Assembly (NCBI RefSeq): GCF_000186865.1
Contig: NW_008705563.1
Location: 2,271,979 to 2,284,722, forward strand
Direction of reading: 5' to 3'
Source of the DNA: Aureococcus anophagefferens
Lineage: Eukaryota > Sar > Pelagophyceae > Pelagomonadales > Pelagomonadaceae
DNA: 12,744 nucleotides
Below are positions 1-6,299 of this stretch, piece by piece; within the stretch, counting starts at the first letter, position 1, and every line of letters begins with the position of its first letter. Under the pieces are notes generated by a model. That model was given only the letters and a program-made list of their open reading frames with translations, had not been told where the DNA came from and did not search any database. Position numbers and translations under genes: made by a program.

Positions 1-1176
1 CCGTCGCTCCTCGCCGCGAACTGGTTCGGCGACGGCGAGACGACGCTGGCGGCGACCGTGGCGCTCAACAGCAACCAGCTCGGCATCGCGCTGGCCTACG
101 CCGTGGGCGCGGGCCTCGTGCGGTCCGACGGCGATTTGGCGATGTACAACCGGTGCTTGGCCGCGCTCGCGACGCTTTTGGCGTTCGGCTGCTCCGTCCA
201 CTTCGCGTCGCTGCCGTCGCGCGCGCCGTCCGCGGCGGCGCTGCTCGCGAAGCAGCGCGAGCGGAGCAAGAAGGAGCGGCGCCGCGACTTCGAGGGCCTG
301 CGGCGGACGAACGCGTCGCCGTCGCCGACGACGGTGCTCTCCCACGCGCGCCGCCAAACGCCGCGGCGGCGCCTCGCGCGCTGGATGGTCCAGGGCCGCC
401 AGGTCGGCAAGGGCGCCCTCGACCTGACCGTCGATCTGTGGACGTCGCTGCGGGAGCTCGCCGCGGTCGGCGGCTTCCGGGGCTGCGTCGTCGCGTTCGT
501 CGCGTCGATCGTGACGTCGAACCTCGTGTCCACGTTCCTGCCGCACCTCGTCTACGAGGGCGAGAGCCGCTACGAGCCCGTCGCGCAGCGCGGCGCCGTG
601 CAGCGGCGGCGCGTCGCGGGCCTCGGCGCCGGCTTCCAGGTCTGCATCTTGGCCGGGTCCGTGGGCTTCGGGTCCTACGTCGACGCGTCGAAGCGCTACA
701 AGGCCGCGACGGCCGCGGCGCTCGCGGGCACCGTGGCGGCGCTGCTCATGGTCGCGCGCGACGAGACGACGCGCGCGTCGCTGGACGGCGCCCTGCTCCT
801 CCTCGGGTTCCTCGTCGGGCCCGTGCAGCCGCTCGCGGCGGAGCTCGCCGTCGAGACGACGCACCCGGACGGCGACGAGAACACGATCGTCGCGCTCATG
901 CAGACCGCGGGCAACCTCGCGTCGGCCTGCGCCGTGCCGCTCTTTTTGTCGCTGCAAAAGGCGGCGGCGGCGCGCGGCTGGGAGGCGCGCTACGACCTCC
1001 GCGTGGAGTACTTCGCGCTCGCGGCGGCCGTCGCGGCCGCGGGCGCCGTCTTCGCCGCGCAGCTCCGGGGCGCCGCGCTCGGCCGCGTCGCGGCGAACGC
1101 GTCCGCGGCGAACACGCCGACCTTCAACCAGGCCCTCGAGGACGCGGCGCGGCGGCCCAAGTACCTGAGCGGGTAA
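1..1176 (+). CDS. SLC49-like major facilitator superfamily transporter, C-terminal part (5'-partial)
   Basis: The reading frame is open from the first base, so the start lies upstream; 391 residues are visible before the TAA at 1174-1176. The protein is an integral membrane transporter. Hydrophobic segments lie near residues 27-40, 49-69, 160-180, 208-225, 235-252, 262-280, 297-315 and 337-354. A long, strongly basic loop (about 81-146) separates the two halves, as the central cytosolic loop does in MFS proteins. The opening LAANWFGD and the later AELAVETTHP followed by a hydrophobic helix resemble the SLC49 (FLVCR/MFSD7/DIRC2) group, whose animal members move choline, ethanolamine or haem-related substrates. 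That assignment rests on remembered family patterns; the substrate here is unknown. It is followed by gene 2 on the same strand after 130 bp. No intron is needed in the visible part. A more generic MFS assignment is the main alternative. Confidence 0.72.
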   Translation, partial: PSLLAANWFGDGETTLAATVALNSNQLGIALAYAVGAGLVRSDGDLAMYNRCLAALATLLAFGCSVHFASLPSRAPSAAALLAKQRERSKKERRRDFEGLRRTNASPSPTTVLSHARRQTPRRRLARWMVQGRQVGKGALDLTVDLWTSLRELAAVGGFRGCVVAFVASIVTSNLVSTFLPHLVYEGESRYEPVAQRGAVQRRRVAGLGAGFQVCILAGSVGFGSYVDASKRYKAATAAALAGTVAALLMVARDETTRASLDGALLLLGFLVGPVQPLAAELAVETTHPDGDENTIVALMQTAGNLASACAVPLFLSLQKAAAARGWEARYDLRVEYFALAAAVAAAGAVFAAQLRGAALGRVAANASAANTPTFNQALEDAARRPKYLSG

Positions 1177-1306
1177 TGTTATTTCGCGCCTCGAGTCAAG
1201 GGGAACTCTATTAAGTCTAGATATAGGTCCGCCAGCAGGCGTAGGTACGTTGAAGTCCTCGTTGACGATTCGTTGACCTCAACTAAACGTACTTGGCGCC
1301 GGGGCA
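1177..1306 (+). promoter_or_regulatory. Short intergenic/promoter region of the YciO-like gene with three CGTTGA copies
   Basis: This 130-bp stretch is visibly less GC-rich than the flanking genes. It must hold the 3' UTR of the transporter gene and the promoter of the next gene. CGTTGA occurs three times in direct orientation at 1248-1253, 1260-1265 and 1271-1276, spaced 12 and 11 bp, about one helical turn. An inverted pair, GTACGTT at 1245-1251 and AACGTAC at 1286-1292, brackets these copies. A regulatory role is inferred from position and spacing only. Confidence 0.35.
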
Positions 1307-2110
1307 ATGGGCGTTCGTGGCCGCGCAACAGGGTTGCGGCGCGCCTCGGTCCTCGCGGCGCTGCTCGTCAACGCGGCGCATGCCTACGCGCCGCCGGCGA
1401 CGCGCCGCCCGCGGCGCGCGCCGGGCGTCACCGTCGCGAAGTACCGCGGTCCGAAGCAGGAGATGGACTACCTGGACGTGCTGGCCGACGGGAGCGACGC
1501 CTGGCGCTTGGACGACGACATCATCGGCACGCTCAACCGGGGCGGCGTCGGCGTCATCCCGACGGACACGTCCTACAGCTTCGTCGCGCGCGTCGACAGC
1601 AAGGCGGCCGTGCAGCGGCTCCTGGCACTCAAGGGCGACGAGAACCGGAAGAAGCCGCTGTCGCTGCTCTGCGCGGACCTGGGCACCATCGACGAGTACA
1701 CGCGCTACACGTCGAAGCGCACGTTCAAGCTGCTCAAGGCGGCGCTCCCGGGGCCCTACACGATGATCCTCCCCGCGTCCGAGGCGCTGCCGCGCATGAT
1801 CTACAAGGGCGGCGCGCGGCGCTGGAAGCGCGACACGGTGGGCGTGCGCATCCCCGACGACCCGGTCTGCGCCCACATCCTGAGCCAGGTCGACGGGCCC
1901 CTCTTCTGCTCGTCCGTGCCGACGTCGGACGACGGCGACCAGCTCGTCTGCCGCCTGCCCCTCGAGGGCGACGCGCAGACCTGGTGCGCGCTCGTCGACT
2001 TCGTCGTCGACGCGGGCGCGCGGCCCATCGAGGGGTCCACGGTCTACGACCTCGCCTCCGACGACGCGCCCGCGATCCTCCGCGAGGGGCTCGGGCCGCC
2101 CGTGCACTAG
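1307..2110 (+). CDS. YciO/YrdC/Sua5-family protein, predicted plastid-targeted
   Basis: 267 residues. The core (about 65-262) is a YrdC-type fold: PTDTSY at 85-90 follows the first strand, a Lys/Arg-rich KGDENRKKPLSLL stretch sits at 109-121, PGPYTMILP at 148-156, DTVGVRIP at 176-183, and a C-terminal segment reads AILREGLG. Relatives make or handle threonylcarbamoyl-AMP for the tRNA t6A modification. The spacing and the LPGPYT and REGLG segments look closer to the YciO branch, whose role is less certain, than to TsaC or full-length Sua5; no Sua5 C-terminal domain is present. Residues 12-26 form a short hydrophobic signal followed by AHAYAPP and then an Arg-rich stretch. This resembles the stramenopile ASAFAP plastid signature with Tyr in place of Phe, so plastid import is inferred. 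The ATG at 1307 places this pre-sequence at the N-terminus. The stop is TAG at 2108-2110. Confidence 0.85.
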   Translation: MGVRGRATGLRRASVLAALLVNAAHAYAPPATRRPRRAPGVTVAKYRGPKQEMDYLDVLADGSDAWRLDDDIIGTLNRGGVGVIPTDTSYSFVARVDSKAAVQRLLALKGDENRKKPLSLLCADLGTIDEYTRYTSKRTFKLLKAALPGPYTMILPASEALPRMIYKGGARRWKRDTVGVRIPDDPVCAHILSQVDGPLFCSSVPTSDDGDQLVCRLPLEGDAQTWCALVDFVVDAGARPIEGSTVYDLASDDAPAILREGLGPPVH

Positions 2111-2118
2111 TGCACTAG
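2103..2118. repeat. Tandem 8-bp duplication across the gene 2 stop codon
   Basis: The octamer TGCACTAG occurs twice back to back, at 2103-2110 and 2111-2118. The stop TAG of the YciO-like gene is the end of the first copy. It opens an AT-richer 42-bp gap between this gene and the convergent gene 3, which also contains the palindrome TTACTAGTAA at 2123-2132. It is probably a small slippage duplication with no clear function. Confidence 0.7.
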
Positions 2119-2152
2119 CGGTTTACTAGTAATTACTACGAAGTAAGAACGG

Positions 2153-2635
2153 TTACTTGCGAGGTGATTTCCGCTTGAGCCCCTCCACGTAGCTGTAGGG
2201 GATCCGGTAGTTCTCCAGCGTGCGCGTCACGAAGAGCGGCGACGACCAGCTCTTGCCGTCGTCCACGGGGTAGCCCGCGCCAATGCGCATCCGTCCGTCT
2301 GCCGTCACGGCCCAGGCCTTGGACATGGAGACGTCGTTGAACTCGACGCGCTGCACCTTCTTCTCGTCGATGAGCTTGAGCACCTCCTGCCACGGCGTCG
2401 AGTCCTCGTCCAGCGGAGCCGGCGCGCCGCCGCCGTCGACGCCCTGCGGCTGCGCGCAGCCGAAGCCGAAGCACATGGAGTTAAACGGATCGACTGGCAC
2501 TTCGGCGCGCGCGACGCTTGCAACGCCCGCGACGGCTGCGGCGGCGCCGGCACCGAGTTGGCGCCGCGAGCAGAGCTGCAAGGCACGCGCGGGGATGCAG
2601 AGCAGCGCCATCATCTCGAGGAGACGGCGCGGCAT
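2153..2635 (-). CDS. Small predicted thylakoid-lumen protein with FtsH-extracellular-domain-like core
   Basis: 160 residues from the ATG at 2635 to the TAA at 2153. Residues 8-20 are hydrophobic (MMALLCIPARALQ), like an ER signal. Then SRRQLGAG at 23-30 precedes an Ala-rich hydrophobic stretch ending VARA/E at 44-45. The twin arginine plus A-x-A cleavage site suggests Tat-type export into the thylakoid lumen. Residues about 84-150 read like the FtsH extracellular domain: EVLKLIDEKKVQRVEF, then a two-strand section with ADGRMRIG, then a final LENYRIPYSYV. In thylakoid FtsH proteases that domain faces the lumen between two membrane helices. Here there is no AAA or zinc-protease part, so it would be a free-standing version. 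Two cysteines (55, 60) lie just after cleavage. The frame stays open upstream to 2815, but that extension is Arg/Ala-rich and would bury the signal, so the inner Met is preferred. The domain call is tentative; the lumen call is firmer. Confidence 0.65.
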   Translation of the reverse strand: MPRRLLEMMALLCIPARALQLCSRRQLGAGAAAAVAGVASVARAEVPVDPFNSMCFGFGCAQPQGVDGGGAPAPLDEDSTPWQEVLKLIDEKKVQRVEFNDVSMSKAWAVTADGRMRIGAGYPVDDGKSWSSPLFVTRTLENYRIPYSYVEGLKRKSPRK

Positions 2636-2850
2636 CGTTTGCAGCGTTTTGTTCGTGTAACAGCGTTTGGCGCCTGCAAAGCTTTGGCGTCGCGACCGGC
2701 GCCTCTTGACAGCGCGCGCGCGCGCGGCGGCGGCGCGGGTCGGGAGGCGCTCGCGCGGAGCCCCGTCGACGCGGTGGGCTCGATTTGCACCGAGATCGAG
2801 GCCGAAGTCAAACATGTTTGTTGAGCTTATCGTTGCCGCCGAGGCGAACG
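2636..2850. promoter_or_regulatory. Divergent promoter region between genes 3 and 4
   Basis: 215 bp lie between two start codons facing away from each other, so both promoters and 5' UTRs must be here. No TATA box is obvious. The region contains an alternating GC run at 2712-2726 that could adopt unusual DNA structure, followed by GGC-rich sequence. The assignment rests on gene orientation alone. Confidence 0.4.
2712..2726. repeat. Alternating GC dinucleotide run
   Basis: Fifteen bases of uninterrupted G-C alternation in the divergent intergenic region. Such runs are prone to slippage and can form Z-DNA; no further role is visible. Confidence 0.8.
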
Positions 2851-3423
2851 ATGGTGCATCTCTGGGCAGCTCTCGCCCTCAGCGCCTTGACGGTCGCAGC
2901 CGTCGACCCGGACAGCGGCATCGTCATCGACTGGGCGAACCTGGACAAGATCGTCGACAGCTTCGATCCATCTCCGCCGGACGCCTGGCTGCCGCCGGTC
3001 CAGGAAAATTGCACCATGAACGGCGTGTCGACGCTCAACGCCGGCGGCCTCGACCACGAGGTCTACCGACCCCTCTTCTGTCCTTGGTTTTTAAAACCCT
3101 TCCGCGACGTCTTCGACATGGCCGTCACGGAGACGGCGAAATGGCCCGTCTACCGGAAGCTCATGGGCGCGTCCAACGTGTCGACGGGGCTGCCCGTCTC
3201 GGGCTTCTTCGGCGCCTGCGTCTGCGGCGTCTACGAGAACGCGACGCGGGCGCTCGCGGCGCTCTCCGCCTACGACGCCTGCTGGTACAACCGTTCAGAG
3301 CTCGCGCGCTGCGCCGCCGAGGGCCACGCGGTTCCGCGATCCAAGACGGGCCTGACGCCGGCCCAGTACGCGGCGTTGCTCAAGAACGCCACCTACGCCG
3401 ACGAGGCGACGCCCCACTTGTAA
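2851..3423 (+). CDS. Secreted cysteine-containing glycoprotein of unknown function
   Basis: 190 residues from the ATG at 2851. I do not recognise the family. Residues 1-18 (MVHLWAALALSALTVAAV) form a clear signal peptide, so the product should enter the ER. An in-frame ATG at 2785 would add 22 residues ahead of the signal, so the inner start is chosen. The rest is soluble-looking, with six cysteines at 54, 77, 123, 125, 144 and 154, enough for three disulfides. Five N-glycosylation sequons are present (N53, N109, N130, N147, N179). There is no second membrane segment, so it is probably secreted, vacuolar or cell-surface. Aromatic residues cluster around the cysteines (LFCPWF, CWYN). It diverges from gene 3 and converges with gene 5, with only 6 bp between the two stops. 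Confidence 0.75.
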   Translation: MVHLWAALALSALTVAAVDPDSGIVIDWANLDKIVDSFDPSPPDAWLPPVQENCTMNGVSTLNAGGLDHEVYRPLFCPWFLKPFRDVFDMAVTETAKWPVYRKLMGASNVSTGLPVSGFFGACVCGVYENATRALAALSAYDACWYNRSELARCAAEGHAVPRSKTGLTPAQYAALLKNATYADEATPHL

Positions 3424-3429
3424 TTGTAA

Positions 3430-4359
3430 TTACGGCGGCATCGTGAGAAGGTGCTTCGCGCAAGGCGCCGCGCAGTCCGGGTCGATCTGCTCGTCGACGG
3501 GGATGTCCGCCCAGCCGTCCTCCTCCTCCTCCTCGTCCTCCTCGTCGTCGGAGTCCTTCTCGAAGACGATGGGGCAGACGCGCGTGCGGACCCAGACGGC
3601 GATCGCGTCCTTGGAGAGGGGCCAGCGCGGGAGCTTGGCCACGAGGACCGGATGGAACGACGCCGCGAGCTCGACCTGGAACAGGCTGTCGCAGCTCCGG
3701 CCCCAGGGCGCGGACGACAGCGCCAGCGTGCCCGTGCCGACGGCCTCGCCGACGACGACGACGACGTCGCCGCCGTAGGCCCGGAGGCACGACAGCGCGA
3801 GCGACGGCGCCTCGTCGTCGTCGTCGGCGGCGTCGTCGGCGCCCCAGGCGTCCGGCGAGGACAGGTCCTCGCCGTCGTCGAGGTCCGCCTGGCACTCGTC
3901 GTCCGGGTAGCACAGGAGCAGCGACCGGTCCCGGTGCGCGTCGCCCAGGAGCGCCTCGGGCCCGCCTTCCCGCACGGCCGCGAACGTCTCCGGCGGCGGC
4001 TTCGCGTCGAAGGCCACGGCGTCGACGCCGCGCGCCTGGAGCAGCGCGCACCAGTAGCCCTTGCCCGCGCCGACCTCGACGATCGGGCCGTAGTGCGCCA
4101 GCACGCGCAGCGCGCGCTCGTCGGGGATCGCCCAGGCGTAGCGGCGCCGCAGCGCGTCGCCGGCCTCGGCCATGAGCCCCCAGAGCTCGGCGCGCCGCTC
4201 CGGCTCGAGGGACGCGCAGAGGACCTTGGACATGTCCTTGGGCCAGGCCTTGACCGTGGCGCGGTAGGCGTCGAGCATGGGGTTGCCCTCGAGCCGCGGG
4301 AATTTCTGCTTCTTGTCCTTCTTCTGCTTCTTCTTCTTCGGCTGCTGCTGGTCGGCCAT
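3430..4359 (-). CDS. Class I SAM-dependent methyltransferase-like protein
   Basis: 309 residues from the ATG at 4359 to the TAA at 3430. The N-terminus (about 8-19) is almost pure Lys/Gln/Asp, KKKKQKKDKKQK, a plausible nuclear or nucleolar signal. A glycine motif I follows, IVEVGAGKGYW at about 93-103, with the acidic AFD about 18 residues on (D118) to bind the ribose of S-adenosylmethionine. LLLCYPDD at 147-154 takes the position of motif IV. A low-complexity acidic insert covers about 154-184, and VVVVVGEAVG gives the next strand. A run of Asp/Glu at about 269-281 lies near the C-terminus. The substrate is unknown; the LLCYP pattern recalls an uncharacterised eukaryotic methyltransferase-like family. 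An in-frame ATG at 4443 would add 28 unremarkable residues and cannot be excluded. It diverges from gene 6. Confidence 0.72.
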   Translation of the reverse strand: MADQQQPKKKKQKKDKKQKFPRLEGNPMLDAYRATVKAWPKDMSKVLCASLEPERRAELWGLMAEAGDALRRRYAWAIPDERALRVLAHYGPIVEVGAGKGYWCALLQARGVDAVAFDAKPPPETFAAVREGGPEALLGDAHRDRSLLLCYPDDECQADLDDGEDLSSPDAWGADDAADDDDEAPSLALSCLRAYGGDVVVVVGEAVGTGTLALSSAPWGRSCDSLFQVELAASFHPVLVAKLPRWPLSKDAIAVWVRTRVCPIVFEKDSDDEEDEEEEEDGWADIPVDEQIDPDCAAPCAKHLLTMPP

Positions 4360-4510
4360 GCTGCTGGGTGGGTGGTGGCGGCGTGCGGCAGCGCTGGCGG
4401 CGCCTGGAGATTGGTTCGGGATGGTCGCTAAAATCATCTGCAAATCGTCATCAACATCTATGCAAGCGCCGTTGCTTTACCTCTATTGTTGAAACGTGAT
4501 GGCTGCCTAG
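4360..4510. promoter_or_regulatory. Divergent promoter region between the methyltransferase and GT61 genes
   Basis: 151 bp lie between two outward-facing starts. The half near gene 6 (about 4431-4500) is distinctly AT-richer than the coding DNA. An inverted CCAAT box, ATTGG at 4410-4414, lies about 50 bp upstream of the methyltransferase ATG and reads CCAAT on that gene's strand. Its use is speculative, and it falls inside the alternative N-terminal extension of gene 5. Confidence 0.35.
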
Positions 4511-6186
4511 ATGCTGCCCCTGCTGCCCCTGCTGCTCCTCCGCGCGACCCGGGCGGGCGACGCGTCCGTGGCGCGGCTCATCACCGACGGGAGCTTCGGC
4601 GCCGAGTACGAGGCGCGCGGCGAGCCCTACATCGACCTGCTCCACGTGCGCACGTCCGGCGGCCCGCCGCGCGTCATCCTCGCCGGCGCGCTCGACGCCG
4701 AGAGCGAGGCGGCGCTCAAGGCCTACGGCGGCGACCTCAAGAGCGGCCACATCCACCTCAACTCCGGGGGCAAGTACGGCGCCGCCATCGCGCGGGACGC
4801 GGCCGCGGCGCCGTGCGACGAGAGGCCCGAGCGCGCCTACGCGCTGCACGCGTGGTCCTGGCACAACGCCTGGCACTTCTGGAACGACGCGGCGTCCCTG
4901 GGCAACCGCCTCGCGACGACGCTCCACCCCGGCGACGCGCCGCCGGCGCTCTTCGTCTTCGGCGGCGCGCCTCCCGACCGCGTGAAACTGGCCGACGTCG
5001 TCCTCGGCGCGGTCTTCGCGGGCAAGAACGTCCGCGACGGCAAGCAGCTCTTCAAGGCGGAGCACGCCAAGGTCTGCCGCCACGTGCACTGGGCCGTCGG
5101 CCCGCGCGTCGTCGGGCCCGTGGACGGCGGCGGCTTCGCGCGCGAGCGGCGGAGGTCCGCGGACTTTTGGCGCCGCGCCGTCGCCGAAAAGCACGGCTGG
5201 ACCGACGCGGCGTCGGACGCGCCCGTCGTCGTCTTCGCGAACCGGCCCTGCGACGGCGGCAAGCGCGTCGCCATGCGCTGCGTGCGGCCCGACGCCGTCA
5301 AGAGGCTCGCGGCGGCGTTCGCGAGGCTCGGCGCGGCGTTCGCGTCGTGCTGCCCCTGGAGCGACGGCGCGGCCACGGCCAAGCGCTTCTTCGACGCGGA
5401 CGTCGTCGTCGGCCCCCACGGCGCGGGCCTCGCCAACGCCATGCTCGCCGGGGACGGTCTCGTCGTCGCGGAGATCCACGGCGAGTTCGGCTCCGAGCAG
5501 GAAAAGAGAGCGAACTTCCCAACTTCAAAGGCTCCTATCTCGGCCGTTTTCCACTCGTTTCGGCTGATCTTTGGACGAGCGATCATCTCTTGGAACGGTC
5601 TCGAAGCGTGGATGCTTTTTCCGGAACGCTCGCGCGCGGAACACTCACGTTGAAGCGACGTTGAATCTCTCTTTTCCTGCCCAGGTTCGGCTCCGAGCAG
5701 GACCTCTTCCGCAAGGTCGCGGACGCGCGGCGCGGCGGCTACGTGTCCGTGCGCGGCCGGGGCTCGGGGTCGGGCATGACGCTCTCGGACGCCGACGCCG
5801 ACAAGGTCGCCGCGTGCGCGCTGGGCCTCTGGCGCGACGGCGCGGCCGCGCGGCGGCGCAACGGCACGACGGCGACGTCCGAGTCGACGCGCGCGGCCTG
5901 CGGCGCCGTCGGGCCGGACCCCGGCGCCGCGGCCGCCACGTGCTTCCTGGGCACGCGCGGCCGCCTCGGCGCGGCGCCCTTCGCGAAGCTCCTCGAGGGC
6001 GCGGCGCCCGTGGGGCACGACGTCGACTGCGCGACGCCGGGCAAGCCCCGGCCCCACTACTACGTCTGCCCCCAGGCCGTCGACGCGTCGTCCCTGGCCC
6101 GGGGCAAGCCGGGGCGGCCGGGGCCGCCGAGCGACAAGAAGAAGGCGGCGCCGCAGGCGCCGCGGAGGAAGAAGCGCGGCGGGTAA
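4511..6186 (+). CDS. GT61-family (DUF563-type) glycosyltransferase, two exons: join(4511..5484, 5685..6186)
   Basis: The spliced product has 491 residues. An N-terminal Leu-rich signal (MLPLLPLLLLRATRAG) indicates the secretory pathway, where GT61 enzymes transfer sugars such as xylose or GlcNAc to glycans or proteins. Family marks are WSWHNAWHFWND at 115-126 (the HNxxHF-type motif), VVVFANR at 239-245, and VVVGPHGAGLANA at 298-310, the HGAGL signature, followed by VVAEIHGEF. Exon 1 ends at 5484 after two bases of a Glu codon (phase 2), and exon 2 restores the frame, giving HGE then FGSEQDLFRK. Without splicing, translation would stop at 5651-5653 and lose the last third. The C-terminal about 140 residues are less typical of the family and end in a Pro/Lys/Arg-rich tail. 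The acceptor substrate cannot be told from sequence. The start is the first Met in frame and carries the signal. Confidence 0.82.
5485..5502 (+). repeat. Left copy of 18-bp direct repeat (target-site duplication), containing the GT donor
   Basis: GTTCGGCTCCGAGCAGGA at 5485-5502 is identical to 5685-5702, exactly 200 bp away. The next base differs (A versus C), as does the preceding one (A versus G). Only the splice offset starting at 5485 gives GT...AG, so this copy is removed with the intron and the right copy is kept as exon. Confidence 0.95.
5497..5510 (+). repeat. Left terminal inverted repeat of the introner
   Basis: GCAGGAAAAGAGAG is the exact reverse complement of 5667-5680. Its first six bases overlap the direct repeat, so the boundary between target and element is ambiguous here. 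Confidence 0.9.
5667..5680 (-). repeat. Right terminal inverted repeat of the introner, doubling as the pyrimidine tract
   Basis: CTCTCTTTTCCTGC pairs exactly with 5497-5510. In the transcript it is the polypyrimidine tract, and CCAG follows to complete the 3' splice site, so the transposon end supplies the acceptor signals. Confidence 0.9.
5685..5702 (+). repeat. Right copy of 18-bp direct repeat, retained as coding sequence
   Basis: Identical to 5485-5502. It forms the first 18 bases of exon 2 and encodes the end of the split Glu codon plus FGSEQ and the start of the next codon. Confidence 0.95.
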
Positions 6187-6299
6187 CGTTGAGGGGAACG
6201 TTCGACCCGACGGGTCGACAGTGTCGGCCGAAAACAAATTAGATTCAGAAGCCCATCAGAGAGTGAACACGAGGTGAACAGGCTGCCCCAAAGTCCGTC
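6187..6299 (+). promoter_or_regulatory. Intergenic region between the GT61 gene and gene 7
   Basis: 113 bp hold the 3' end of one gene and the promoter of the next. Just after the GT61 stop is a perfect 7-bp inverted repeat, TCGACCC at 6202-6208 and GGGTCGA at 6212-6218 with a 3-base loop, which could fold in the 3' UTR. An A-rich patch follows at about 6230-6245. The functions are not established. Confidence 0.35.

Larger units (their letters stand above)
5485..5684 (+). mobile_element. 200-bp introner-like intron (transposon-derived spliceosomal intron)
   Basis: This GT-AG intron interrupts the GT61 gene. The acceptor is strong: a pyrimidine tract, TCTCTCTTTTCCTGCC, runs into AG at 5683-5684, and a branch-like CTCAC lies at 5644-5648, about 37 bases upstream of the end. 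Both ends match a short DNA transposon: a direct repeat flanks it and 14-bp inverted repeats lie inside. The GT donor lies in the target-derived repeat, while the AG acceptor is at the inserted end. The sequence is less GC-rich than the exons. Introner elements with one carried and one co-opted splice site are established in Aureococcus and Micromonas, and 200 bp is nucleosome-sized, as reported for them. It is too short to encode a transposase, so non-autonomous. Confidence 0.85.

Noticed and set aside
153..1214. Alternative plus-strand frame over the transporter gene
   Set aside because: The product is dominated by Arg, Ala and Gly, as expected for an out-of-frame reading of GC-rich DNA.
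2636..2815. N-terminal extension of gene 3 to an upstream Met at 2815
   Set aside because: It would place 60 Arg/Ala-rich residues ahead of the signal peptide and occupy most of the divergent promoter.
3519..3550. TCC/TCG trinucleotide repeat as a possible satellite
   Set aside because: It lies in frame and encodes the Asp/Glu tract of the methyltransferase-like protein, so it is a coding low-complexity stretch.
5485..5653. Reading straight through the intron as a 380-residue glycosyltransferase
   Set aside because: The sequence after 5502 loses GT61 character and ends early, while splicing restores a matching downstream frame with canonical GT-AG signals.
4837..6237. Long open frame on the minus strand opposite the glycosyltransferase gene
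   Set aside because: It is an antisense shadow of GC-biased codons, gives Arg/Ala-rich sequence without domains, and runs straight through the intron and both exons.
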